Source of the DNA: Prevotella herbatica
GTDB lineage: Bacteria; Bacteroidota; Bacteroidia; Bacteroidales; Bacteroidaceae
Length of the DNA: 64,000 bases
Assembly: GCF_017347605.1 (NCBI RefSeq)
Contig: NZ_AP024484.1
Coordinates: 186,001 to 250,000 of the forward strand
Reading direction: 5' to 3'
Below the pieces are notes generated by a model. The model saw only the letters and a list, made by a program, of their open reading frames with translations. It made no database searches and was not told the DNA's origin. A program made the translations under genes and the position numbers. Positions within the stretch are counted from its first letter, which is position 1; every line of letters starts with the position of its first letter. Below are positions 36,339 to 44,731 of this stretch, one piece after another.

Positions 36339-36426
36339 TCATATTGTCTTGTACTTAACGAAGAATTTCGATGCGTTTTACGATGTTTTACAGTGCGTTT
36401 TACGTTATATTGCACTGCGTTTTACG
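36339..36426 (-). repeat. Iteron-like array, four units, 22-bp period (copy B)
   Basis: On the minus strand units begin at 36426, 36404, 36382 and 36360. The first three start CGTAAAACGCA and the fourth starts CGTTAAG. The period is exactly 22 bp, as in copy A. Confidence 0.78.
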
Positions 36427-36744
36427 AAGAAATAGGAGCTAAAACGTCGTAGAAACGTTTGCGTTTCTATATGGAACTAGTTGCATTTCTATATAGAAAC
36501 GCATGCAAAACTCGAGATTTGACCGTTAGATCACCGTCACTTTATTTAGTCAAATTGGTCGATAAAATATTGATATTCATTAAGTTGACACTTCGACACT
36601 TATATTTTTCAAAACCCTAGGTGCGCGCGTGTATGCACGAACATTATATAAGTAGAAATAGATGACGTAGCTAAAACGTAGCTCACCGAAGCTAAATTAA
36701 CCTAGCTACGTATTTTTTTCCCAGTGTTTATAGGCTTTGTGAGA

Positions 36745-36765
36745 GATGCCGTAGCTACGTAGCTA
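36745..36765 (-). repeat. Terminal inverted repeat of element copy B, right
   Basis: 21 bp, exact reverse complement of 35836-35856. Confidence 0.85.
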
Positions 36766-36901
36766 AAAACACACCAAAAAGCAGGGAAGACATCCTAAAT
36801 GTTGAAAAATTAAATTGTCGCGAAAAAATCTAGGCTCTAAACATTCAAATTAGGTTCACCCAACATTTTGAGTGACATGAAGAGCATGAAGAGCATAGAG
36901 C

Positions 36902-37009
36902 CTACAGTTTGAAATACTTTTCGTCGTTGAAATCAAATCCATTTCTGTTCATCACTTTTATCTTATCATTGATGCCTTCTGCCTTTTCTCCACCAAGCCA
37001 TTTACTGAC
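36902..37009 (-). pseudogene. Transposase-like C-terminal remnant
   Basis: A minus-strand frame ending at the TAG at 36902 reads VSKWLGGEKAEGINDK and then IKVMNRNGFDFNDEKYFKL. This resembles the end of ISL3-type transposases, where a GxNNKIK..KR..GYRD..YF pattern is usual. Only about 35 codons are present, in a different frame from the end of the lysO gene it abuts, so it is a broken relic. The family call is tentative and rests on this short stretch. It lies 120 bases from repeat copy B. Confidence 0.4.
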
Positions 37010-37628
37010 AGAAAAAAGCAATAAGCATTGGTATACTTATTTCAAGAATTATTCCATGAAATACAGCAACAGGAACCAACGTCTTATCATTGGCTGCTCG
37101 TAATATTGACGGAAGACAAACATCCATTGAGTTTATTCCGGCAATAGAAATAGCAGCAAAGCAGCTACCTTTTCTCGTAAAATATTTGCAACCGAACAAC
37201 GCAAGAAGCTCCCTTACCACATTTGTCAATAAAGCAATTGTAGCTAATTGGGTAGCCTGAGCAGGTCCAACAGTAATAGTCTTCATCTGGGCAATAAGCA
37301 CTGATGATAATGAATAATAACCAAACCCACTACCAATAGCCATTATATCACCAAGTTTATGATTACTGAAAAATAAAAATGCCAATGAAGTAAAAAGTAA
37401 AGTTCCTACAATTGTGCATGCTGGCAATAAAAACATCTGCCAGTGAATAGAGCGTATCATTCTACCAAGATTATCCATACTGCCAACTCCCATTCCAACT
37501 TGAAGAACAAGCAACGAAAGAATAATCATAGGCAACGATGCGTTATGCAACCACATGGGCGCTAAATCAAAAGCACCAATGGTAATTCCTAACAACAACG
37601 ACACTAATAACAATAAATTTTCTTTCAT
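37002..37628 (-). CDS. lysO: LysO-family lysine exporter, C-terminal (larger) part
   Basis: The 208-residue product has about six membrane segments and the LysO (DUF340) features GSGFGYYSLSSVLIAQ and CFAAISIAGINSMDVCLP. In E. coli one protein, LysO, exports lysine and analogues; here, as in other Bacteroidota, it is split in two genes. The start overlaps the stop of the upstream small gene by four bases (ATGA), so the parts are made together. A transposase-like remnant begins at its stop codon. Confidence 0.85.
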   Translation of the reverse strand: MKENLLLLVSLLLGITIGAFDLAPMWLHNASLPMIILSLLVLQVGMGVGSMDNLGRMIRSIHWQMFLLPACTIVGTLLFTSLAFLFFSNHKLGDIMAIGSGFGYYSLSSVLIAQMKTITVGPAQATQLATIALLTNVVRELLALFGCKYFTRKGSCFAAISIAGINSMDVCLPSILRAANDKTLVPVAVFHGIILEISIPMLIAFFCQ

Positions 37629-37903
37629 TTTTGCTTTCCTTTCCTTGTCAATACTCGATTAAACAAATATGATGCGCCGAAACTTCCGACGATACCAAAC
37701 ACTGCTATTACAACAGCCTGCCAACCAAAGTAAGCAATATTATTCAATAATGCATGATTTGAACCTATTGTTATGCCAAAGACAAACAATAATGCAAATA
37801 TGGTAAGCCTTGTGGTCTTTTCCACATGCCTTATTCCACGCACATTACGCATTAAATATCCGATTCCAATACCTAGAAATAATAAGAATAATATTCTGAA
37901 CAT
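37625..37903 (-). CDS. LysO-family lysine exporter, N-terminal part
   Basis: The 92-residue product has three membrane segments and matches the first part of LysO (FRILFLLFLGIGIGYLMR, then LLFVFGITIGSN). It overlaps the larger LysO gene by four bases and is expected to pair with it in the inner membrane. It is not a truncation: its own start and stop are clean. Confidence 0.82.
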   Translation of the reverse strand: MFRILFLLFLGIGIGYLMRNVRGIRHVEKTTRLTIFALLFVFGITIGSNHALLNNIAYFGWQAVVIAVFGIVGSFGASYLFNRVLTRKGKQK

Positions 37904-38031
37904 TTATAAACTTTCTTTTAAGAGTTGCAAAGGTATAAAAATTCATTTAATTTGCAAAGCATATTTATACATATTTTAAACGAAACATTTGTATTACATA
38001 TTTAATTGACCTATATCAAGAGTAATAAATT

Positions 38032-38059
38032 GCTATTAACAGTAATATTATTATCTTTG
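38032..38059 (+). promoter_or_regulatory. Promoter of the NigD-sigma-barrel operon
   Basis: TTG at 38030-38032 and TATCTTTG at 38052-38059 with a 19-base spacer. The leader to the ATG at 38143 would be about 80 nt. Confidence 0.6.
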
Positions 38060-38142
38060 CAAAAAGAAAAAAACATTCTTTCAGGCAAGGTATATACTAT
38101 ATGTACATTTAGAGTGTGTAATAAACCAAATACTTTTGAGTT

Positions 38143-38820
38143 ATGAAACATATTAAATTTATTGCCACATTATTGCTTTTGGCATCGACAATGCCTGTTT
38201 TACAGTCTTGTCTTAACGACGACAATGACGATAGCAACTACAGCATGCAATATCCTTCTGCTATAGTAACTGTAAAGAACGAAGGAGGTAAGCTTATGCT
38301 GCAACTTGACGACAGTACAAAACTGTATCCAAGTAACATTACTAAGCCTCCTTATGGTGACAAAGAAGTGCGTGCTCTTGTGAATTATAATAAGATAAAC
38401 AGTAGCAACACAAATTCTGTTTACGTGAACTGGATAGACAGTATACGCACAAAGAACATGGTTGCCGATTTAGGAACAAACAACGACACTAAATACGGAA
38501 CTGATCCTGTGGAAATAGTGAATGACTGGGTGACAGTTGTTGAAGACGGGTATCTAACATTACGTTTCCGTACATATTTCGGCTACAATGTTACTCACGA
38601 ATTAAACCTCGTAAAAGGAAGCAACCCTTATGAAGTAGTATTGCATCACAATGCCAACGGAGATAAAAGTGGTATATTGAAAGACGGATTGATTGCATTT
38701 AAGCTAGACTCATTGCCTGACACAGAAGGCAAAACTGTAGATCTCACTGTGAAATGGAACTCATTCAGTGGAGAAAAGACAGCAAAATTCAAATACCGCT
38801 CAAGACCAACATCTAAATAA
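38143..38820 (+). CDS. NigD-like lipoprotein
   Basis: The 225-residue product has a lipoprotein signal (MKHIKFIATLLLLASTMPVLQSC, lipobox LQSC) followed by an Asp/Asn-rich stretch and two beta-rich domains (about 45-110 and 115-222), as in Bacteroidota NigD-like proteins. The name comes from a bacteriocin-linked operon in Prevotella nigrescens; the function of the family is not settled. It is three bases upstream of a sigma factor gene on the same strand. Confidence 0.82.
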   Translation: MKHIKFIATLLLLASTMPVLQSCLNDDNDDSNYSMQYPSAIVTVKNEGGKLMLQLDDSTKLYPSNITKPPYGDKEVRALVNYNKINSSNTNSVYVNWIDSIRTKNMVADLGTNNDTKYGTDPVEIVNDWVTVVEDGYLTLRFRTYFGYNVTHELNLVKGSNPYEVVLHHNANGDKSGILKDGLIAFKLDSLPDTEGKTVDLTVKWNSFSGEKTAKFKYRSRPTSK

Positions 38821-38823
38821 TAT

Positions 38824-39384
38824 ATGTATATATTCGGCACAGACAAGGAAAAACATATAATAAAACTATTCAGACGAGGTGATGCTTCGGCTATGGACTG
38901 CCTATATTCAGAATATGCCGATTATCTTACCGCTGTCTGTGCCAGATATATACCTGACGATGACGAACTTAAAGATGTACTTCAGGAAAGTTTCATAAAA
39001 ATATTTTCGAAGATAGAAAAATTCAACTATAGGGGAAATGGTTCACTGCGTGCATGGATTACCAGAATTGTGATTAACGAATCGTTACTATGCATCAGGA
39101 AGAAAAAAAATTCTCCATTTATAAATATAGAAAAAGAACCACCAGACATTCAAGATGAAGACCCTGAAATAGGTAACCTAAACGAAGAGGTGCTGACAAA
39201 TATGATAAGGCTACTCCCTGACGGCTACAGAACAGTATTTAATCTTTTCGTTATTGAAGGAAAAAGTCATAAGGAAATAGCTAAAATACTTAATATAAAA
39301 GCTGATTCATCAGCATCTCAATTTTACAAGGCAAAGAAACAACTTGCCAAAATGATAAAGGACTACAGATTAAAACAAGAATAA
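38824..39384 (+). CDS. ECF-type RNA polymerase sigma factor
   Basis: The 186-residue product has sigma region 2 (about 12-80: LYSEYADYLTAVCARYIP, LKDVLQESFIKIFSKIEKFNYRG) and region 4 (about 125-180: LPDGYRTVFNLFVIEGKSHKEIAKIL). It redirects RNA polymerase to a set of promoters, probably in response to the envelope. It lies between a NigD-like lipoprotein gene and a gene for a protein with a membrane segment and barrel, with gaps of three and one bases, so all three form one operon. Confidence 0.92.
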   Translation: MYIFGTDKEKHIIKLFRRGDASAMDCLYSEYADYLTAVCARYIPDDDELKDVLQESFIKIFSKIEKFNYRGNGSLRAWITRIVINESLLCIRKKKNSPFINIEKEPPDIQDEDPEIGNLNEEVLTNMIRLLPDGYRTVFNLFVIEGKSHKEIAKILNIKADSSASQFYKAKKQLAKMIKDYRLKQE

Positions 39385-39385
39385 A

Positions 39386-40633
39386 ATGAAGGATCAATGG
39401 ATTAACGATATCAAAGACCGAATAAGGGACAGTAACAGAAAAGCCCCAGAAAGTCTGCTCGACGACATCAAAAGAGAGATGGAACGTCGTGGTATTGCTC
39501 CTGCACGCTCAAAAAAAGCACACACTGTCTCTATGTGGACTTTGCGTTCTGCGATAGCTGTAGCAGCTATGTCTGTTGCCTTTATTCTTTATAACTACAA
39601 AAATAACTATAATAACAATGATAATATAAAAATTGCAAATAATAACAAAGAAACACAAGTAAATGAGATAGTCAAGAAAAGTGATAACAATTTATTGAAT
39701 TACAAGAAAAAGGGTAACATTATACTCAGAATTTCAAACAACGTAAAAAAAGGGATTGAATTAATATCTAAAGATATTGATGCAAACAAAGACGCATCGA
39801 TTAATAAAGAAAATCTTATTGCCCAAACAACAACAACAACAAAAGAAACAGAAAACGACACGTCCCAGAAAAAGATATCAAGTAATAAGAACTATACAGG
39901 ACAGGTATATAATGACTATAAATATGAATATCATCACAGTAAGAATCATGAATCAGAATTAAGAGTCTCCACATACTACTCTGGAATAATGAATGGTTAC
40001 AGCAATTCACAAAATGGAGTAATGTTGGCTAATGCATACTATTATGGAGATAGTTCAGATAAAATGGTTAACGACAATAAGTATTATGCCATATATTCAA
40101 ACAATGAACTTACAACGGAAACCAAACATCACCAACCTATTAAACTTGGTGTATCTATAAATTACAAGATTAATGACAGATGGAGCTTACAGACGGGTTT
40201 CACTTACAGTTACCTTTCATCAGATTTTACAATAAACAGTCATGGAGAAGATAACATTAAGGAGCAAAAGTTGCATTATGTAGGTCTGCCACTATCCGCA
40301 AGCTATAGCATTTGGCACAACAATGCCATAAACATATATGCAACAGCTGGTGGAGAAGCTGAAAAACTCGTCAACGGTAAGGCTAAGACTACTCACGACG
40401 CTAATGGAACAGAAACATACTCTACTACTGAAAACATAAAGAGTAACAGACTTTTGTTTTCTACAAACGCAGCAGCGGGTATAGAATATAAAGCTGATAA
40501 ATCGTTAAGTCTATATGCAGAACCTGGTATAAGCTATCATTTTAAAAACGGAAGTGGCATAAAAAATATTTATACAGAAAATCCATTTAACTTCAATCTT
40601 AATATAGGAATCAGAATAAATATAAATAAATAA
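39386..40633 (+). CDS. Sigma-linked protein with a membrane helix and a C-terminal barrel-like domain
   Basis: The 415-residue product starts with a charged cytoplasm-like part (MKDQWINDIKDRIRDSNRKA), one membrane segment (about 49-68), a long Asn/Lys-rich linker (about 70-190) and a C-terminal region (about 250-415) that looks like an outer-membrane beta-barrel (LGVSINYKINDRWSLQTGFTYSYL to FNLNIGIRININK). One base separates it from the sigma gene, so it is a good candidate for the matching anti-sigma or envelope sensor. The inner-membrane-plus-barrel layout is odd; the barrel call is from residue patterns only. Confidence 0.7.
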   Translation: MKDQWINDIKDRIRDSNRKAPESLLDDIKREMERRGIAPARSKKAHTVSMWTLRSAIAVAAMSVAFILYNYKNNYNNNDNIKIANNNKETQVNEIVKKSDNNLLNYKKKGNIILRISNNVKKGIELISKDIDANKDASINKENLIAQTTTTTKETENDTSQKKISSNKNYTGQVYNDYKYEYHHSKNHESELRVSTYYSGIMNGYSNSQNGVMLANAYYYGDSSDKMVNDNKYYAIYSNNELTTETKHHQPIKLGVSINYKINDRWSLQTGFTYSYLSSDFTINSHGEDNIKEQKLHYVGLPLSASYSIWHNNAINIYATAGGEAEKLVNGKAKTTHDANGTETYSTTENIKSNRLLFSTNAAAGIEYKADKSLSLYAEPGISYHFKNGSGIKNIYTENPFNFNLNIGIRININK

Positions 40634-40673
40634 GAAAATGGGGAGGATAAAGCAATTTATCTTCCTCATTTAC

Positions 40674-42728
40674 TTAAAACTCAAAACCAAGATTTATATA
40701 AAAGTGTATACAATCTGTTTTATTGGAGTACCCTAAACTAGCACCCAGAGGTCCAAATATCGTCTTATAATAATAACCTAACTGATAACCAAGCATGGGT
40801 CCCTTATCTAAGATGTTTCTTAGTTTGTCACCATGCTGTGCTGCTGCTATATGAAACAAAATATAGTTATTTGTTCCCAAACGTTGTTGCGCCTTCAACT
40901 GCATAGCTATAAAATGAGGATCAGTTAATTCCACATTCCCAACTCCAACGAAAGGCAACTGCTGTTCAAAGTAATGTCCAAACCACTCACCACCAATTAC
41001 ATTTTGACGTATATATGGAGTTTCACGCCCAAAGAGTAAACGCCCGTAAGCCATAGGCTGCAATGTGAAACGACTATTTAGAGCAAATGAAATTCGCCAC
41101 ATCGCGTTTAATTCACTAAAACCAATATGGTTCTTATATTGTGTAAAATTATCCGTGTAATAAGCATACTCTGCATTGAACTTTGCTCCGCGTGTTGGGA
41201 ATACACCTGCATTCTCAGAATCATAATGCAATTTGGTATGATAACTAAAGAAATGGTCATCACGAAGCATCACATTATTACCAAATGCCTCTCCAGATAC
41301 AAGCATATTGCTATAGTTATAATAATCAAAACGTGCACTTAAATCCAATATAAGATTTTTCATATTAACTCCCATAATATTCAGTCCCACCTGATGATGA
41401 TTGAATTTTATATTATAGTCGTTGTTGCCATGATCATACACATCTATATCATCATAGTGGAAAGTATATCCAAATCCTATTTTGATATTCTTCTTAGGTG
41501 TAAGTATTGCTTGGGCATTAGCCATAATACGCTGTCCAAGTCGTAAAGTGGCTTCTATATCAAGAGGTTTCAAAGAAGACTTGTAAACACCATTAATCTG
41601 CAAAGCCACAATTTCCTCAGTATCAAATCTAACACCAAGATTTCCCTGTATTACATCATGAGGAGGTCTGCTATCAACAGTTTTATTGGCGAAATCAACG
41701 GGAACCTTTGCCTCATCACTAGCATGTAGGTATTTAGGCATATAATCATCAGAATACCCCAACTTACGCTTCAGAGCCATCAACTCATCCCAATGTGCCA
41801 TAGCTGCTTGTTCACCACGTTGTATAAGCGAATCAATAGCAACATCTGAAAAACTGGCAGGACCATAACCTGATGTATTAACACGTATGGGAATATCTGT
41901 TATTGCAATATTATCATCATATTTGTTCTTACAATTAATGTCAATGACCTGAGTAAGAACAGCCGCTCCGGTTGTAAGTTCGTCGGCAGTCTTTGGCTTG
42001 CTTTGTACAGTTGAACCAATAATATAATCAGCTCCCATGCTTTTGGCTACATCTGCCGGATAGTTATTGCGTAAGCCACCATCAACAAGCATCATAGCGT
42101 TCTTTCGTATCGGAGTAAAGGCATAAGGGATAGACATGCTGGTACGCATTGCATCAGCCAGCACACCGCTATGAAAATCATATTCTGTGTTATCAACGAT
42201 ATCAGTTGCAACACATGCAAAAGGAATAGGTAGTTTATTGAAATTCAAAGAATCAGTATATCCGGCAGTAAGACGAGTAAAAAGCTTAGATAGATTTACA
42301 CCTTGTATAAACCCTCCTCCACCAGAAATATTTTTCTTTTTAGCAGTTAATGTTTTAGAGATAAAATATGTATTCTGCTTTTCACGATTCAATAGATTCT
42401 GAGAATAATAATCATCACGGTCTGAAAGAAGAAACATCCAATCCTGTCCACGCACAAGAGAATCAAGTTCATTTGCATTCCAACCCACACTATATAATCC
42501 TCCTATAATACTTCCCATAGATGTTCCTGTAACTATGTCCACAGGAATTCCGGCTTTCTGAATAACTTTCAGCACACCTATATGCGCCATGCCTTTTGCA
42601 CCACCTCCTGACAGTACCACAGCTACTTTCTTTCTGCCATTATCGGCATAAATATTTTCAGTAATGGAACAATATGCAACTAATAGCACCAAAAGCCCCA
42701 CCCTATATACGAATCTATCTATTTTCAT
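40674..42728 (-). CDS. Patatin-like phospholipase with a C-terminal outer-membrane barrel
   Basis: The 684-residue product has a signal-type N-terminus (about 1-28), a patatin domain with the oxyanion loop GGGAKGMAHIGVL, the serine elbow GTSMG and the aspartate in VDGG, and a C-terminal region (about 340-684) of BamA/surface-antigen type ending in a terminal aromatic (FEF). The layout matches PlpD-like type Vd secreted lipases. It probably acts on phospholipids at the cell surface. It is a single gene, divergent from pabB and convergent with the barrel gene at 40633. Confidence 0.9.
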   Translation of the reverse strand: MKIDRFVYRVGLLVLLVAYCSITENIYADNGRKKVAVVLSGGGAKGMAHIGVLKVIQKAGIPVDIVTGTSMGSIIGGLYSVGWNANELDSLVRGQDWMFLLSDRDDYYSQNLLNREKQNTYFISKTLTAKKKNISGGGGFIQGVNLSKLFTRLTAGYTDSLNFNKLPIPFACVATDIVDNTEYDFHSGVLADAMRTSMSIPYAFTPIRKNAMMLVDGGLRNNYPADVAKSMGADYIIGSTVQSKPKTADELTTGAAVLTQVIDINCKNKYDDNIAITDIPIRVNTSGYGPASFSDVAIDSLIQRGEQAAMAHWDELMALKRKLGYSDDYMPKYLHASDEAKVPVDFANKTVDSRPPHDVIQGNLGVRFDTEEIVALQINGVYKSSLKPLDIEATLRLGQRIMANAQAILTPKKNIKIGFGYTFHYDDIDVYDHGNNDYNIKFNHHQVGLNIMGVNMKNLILDLSARFDYYNYSNMLVSGEAFGNNVMLRDDHFFSYHTKLHYDSENAGVFPTRGAKFNAEYAYYTDNFTQYKNHIGFSELNAMWRISFALNSRFTLQPMAYGRLLFGRETPYIRQNVIGGEWFGHYFEQQLPFVGVGNVELTDPHFIAMQLKAQQRLGTNNYILFHIAAAQHGDKLRNILDKGPMLGYQLGYYYKTIFGPLGASLGYSNKTDCIHFYINLGFEF

Positions 42729-42863
42729 ATTTGACTGGATTTGTTGGCTAAGTTACATCAAAGGCATGATATCTCCAAATATAATATAAATATTTTAACA
42801 TAATAGCATAAGTTACGAATATTATGCTTACTTATCGATACACACATAAATATATCAAAAGCA

Positions 42864-42895
42864 TTTGGCTATTTAGATAATTATCTCTATTTTTG
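42864..42895 (+). promoter_or_regulatory. Promoter of pabB
   Basis: TTTG (42864-42867), a 20-base spacer and TATTTTTG (42888-42895) upstream of the ATG at 42959. Confidence 0.65.
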
Positions 42896-42958
42896 CAAGA
42901 AACTACCACTGTATAGTTTTTTGATATAGAAAAATTATTGAGAAATAGTATATTAAGA

Positions 42959-43948
42959 ATGAAACAAAATTATATTGATTACATGAACAAACTGGGACGA
43001 CAAAATGTTCCATTTCTTTTTGTTATCAACTATATAGGAGATGATGCTATCATAAAACCGCTTGAAGAAATAAACGAAACAGAGATAAAATATGACTTTA
43101 ACGGCATTACAAACTGCTCATCAACACCTATAAAAGATGAACGCGATATTATATGGAATATAGACATGCCAACTATAGATAATTATGCTAAAGGATTTAA
43201 TATAGTAAGGAGGAATATCATGGCTGGCAATAGTTATCTTGTAAACTACACATGCTGTGTACCTGTAAAGACAAATATGTCTATGGAATATATTTACAAC
43301 AATTCTAAAGCCAGATATCGTATTCTGATAAAAGACAAATTAGTTTGCTTCTCACCAGAATCATTCATAAAGATAAATAACAGAAGAATATATTCTTTTC
43401 CAATGAAGGGTACTGCTGATGCCACAAGCCCTGACGCGGAAAGCATATTACTTTCGGATGCTAAAGAAAGTGCAGAACATGCGACGATAGTAGATTTAAT
43501 ACGTAACGATCTAAGTAAGATTGCTACAGATGTGAGAGTTGACAAATACAGATATATAGACTATATATCAAACAATACGGGAAAAATCATACAGACAAGT
43601 TCACAAATCAGTGGGCAACTATCATCTGACTACAGGCAACATATAGGAGATATTATTGCATCGCAGCTTCCAGCAGGTTCTATTACAGGAGCGCCTAAGA
43701 AAAAAACTGTAGATATAATAGCTGAAGCGGAAGACTATCAACGTGGTTTCTACACTGGAACAATGGGAATATGTATCAATGGAAATATTGATAGTGCCGT
43801 AATGATAAGATTCATTGAGAAGAAAGAAGATGAATATGTCTTCAAAACAGGTGGAGGAATAACCTCAAAAAGTGATTACAACAAAGAATACAACGAAATA
43901 AAGCAAAAAATATATGTACCAATTTGTAGAGACGATAAAAATGATTAA
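42959..43948 (+). CDS. pabB: Aminodeoxychorismate synthase component I
   Basis: The 329-residue product is a chorismate-binding enzyme of the PabB type, which makes 4-amino-4-deoxychorismate for folate. It has FPMKGTADA (active-site lysine), HATIVDLIRNDLSKIA, and PAGSITGAPKKKTVDII with the GAPK motif. It is shorter than E. coli PabB because the N-terminal third is reduced, as is common in Bacteroidota. The start at 42959 is preferred over an upstream TTG. It overlaps the aminotransferase gene by 35 bases; the glutamine amidotransferase PabA is not in the window. Confidence 0.9.
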   Translation: MKQNYIDYMNKLGRQNVPFLFVINYIGDDAIIKPLEEINETEIKYDFNGITNCSSTPIKDERDIIWNIDMPTIDNYAKGFNIVRRNIMAGNSYLVNYTCCVPVKTNMSMEYIYNNSKARYRILIKDKLVCFSPESFIKINNRRIYSFPMKGTADATSPDAESILLSDAKESAEHATIVDLIRNDLSKIATDVRVDKYRYIDYISNNTGKIIQTSSQISGQLSSDYRQHIGDIIASQLPAGSITGAPKKKTVDIIAEAEDYQRGFYTGTMGICINGNIDSAVMIRFIEKKEDEYVFKTGGGITSKSDYNKEYNEIKQKIYVPICRDDKND

Positions 43949-44513
43949 TGGTTGTGCCTACAATATAGGCTACCACAACGATAGGTTAAACAATACACGA
44001 CATCACTTTTGGCAATCAAAAGAAGATATAAACCTTCTTAATTATATAACTCCACAAGAGAGCAATGACATTATAAAAGTAAGAGTAGTATATGGAGAAA
44101 ATGGTATTGAGGATATATCATATTCAGAATACTCTATGCGCAATATAAAAACACTAAAGATTGTTACTGACAACCATATAGAATATAGCTTTAAAAGCAC
44201 AGACCGTTCTGCTATAAACAAACTTGTTGAAAAGAAAGGTTTATACGATGAAATTATTATTTCTAAAAACAGCCTCATTAGAGATACCTCTTTTACAAAT
44301 ATTGCCCTATTTGATGGAAACACTTGGTACACACCTAAGCATCCTCTACTCAGAGGAACAAAACGAGCCCATTTAATAAATAACAATATAGTTAAAGAAA
44401 AAGATATACATGAAAATGATATCTTTAAATATAAGGCTATAAGACTGTTTAATGCAATGATTGATTTTGGAGATATTGAAATCCCCATAAACAAAGATAC
44501 ATTATCATTATAA
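43914..44513 (+). CDS. pabC: Aminotransferase class IV protein, probable aminodeoxychorismate lyase
   Basis: The 199-residue product fits fold-type IV PLP enzymes, with FVETIKM at the start, a candidate Schiff-base lysine in YSFKSTDRS, and YDEIIISKNSLIRDTSFTNIALF and LLRGTKRAHLI later. It is shorter than E. coli PabC (about 270). Overlap with pabB by 35 bases supports the role of releasing pyruvate from aminodeoxychorismate to give 4-aminobenzoate; that role is inferred from context. Confidence 0.82.
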   Translation: MYQFVETIKMINGCAYNIGYHNDRLNNTRHHFWQSKEDINLLNYITPQESNDIIKVRVVYGENGIEDISYSEYSMRNIKTLKIVTDNHIEYSFKSTDRSAINKLVEKKGLYDEIIISKNSLIRDTSFTNIALFDGNTWYTPKHPLLRGTKRAHLINNNIVKEKDIHENDIFKYKAIRLFNAMIDFGDIEIPINKDTLSL

Positions 44514-44611
44514 CGAAATATAGTTGCCTTCTTTTCTAGAAGAAATATAAACGGAACAAACAATCTATGTGCTCAATCATTCTTAGAATCCATATACGTC
44601 AGTGCCAAAAG

Positions 44612-44639
44612 GGTCTCATCAATACCTTACTATTGATGA
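44612..44639 (-). terminator. Inverted repeat between pabC and the membrane protein gene
   Basis: An 11-bp perfect stem (TCTCATCAATA, loop CCTTAC, TATTGATGAGA) lies between two convergent genes. The T run after it is weak on the minus strand (CCCTTTT), so efficiency is unsure. Confidence 0.5.
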
Positions 44640-44731
44640 GAAAACCTTTGCATCAACCAATTTAAGATCATGATTATAAGCCCCACCGCAAAGAGCTGAC
44701 AAAAGCTTTGCTGAGATCCTCAACATACATT

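Larger units (their letters stand above)
35824..36782 (-). repeat. Long non-coding repeat element, copy B (inverted relative to copy A)
   Basis: The reverse complement of this stretch aligns over its full length with 452-1400. Its ends are better kept than those of copy A: a 21-bp perfect inverted repeat starting TAGCTACGTAGCTACG is at 35836-35856 and 36745-36765. Inside are several GTAGCT repeats near each end, an inner inverted repeat (AAGTGTCGAAGTGTC at 36236-36250 and its complement at 36587-36601), the palindrome AGAAACG-TTTG-CGTTTCT (36451-36468), a 22-bp-period array (36339-36426), and a promoter-like TATCTTTG. No open frame is shared with copy A. It has the layout of a non-autonomous transposon, but its coding partner is not in the window. 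Confidence 0.87.

Noticed and set aside
36872..36898. Short tandem GAAGAGCAT repeat beside copy B
   Set aside because: Only two units; too little to call a feature.
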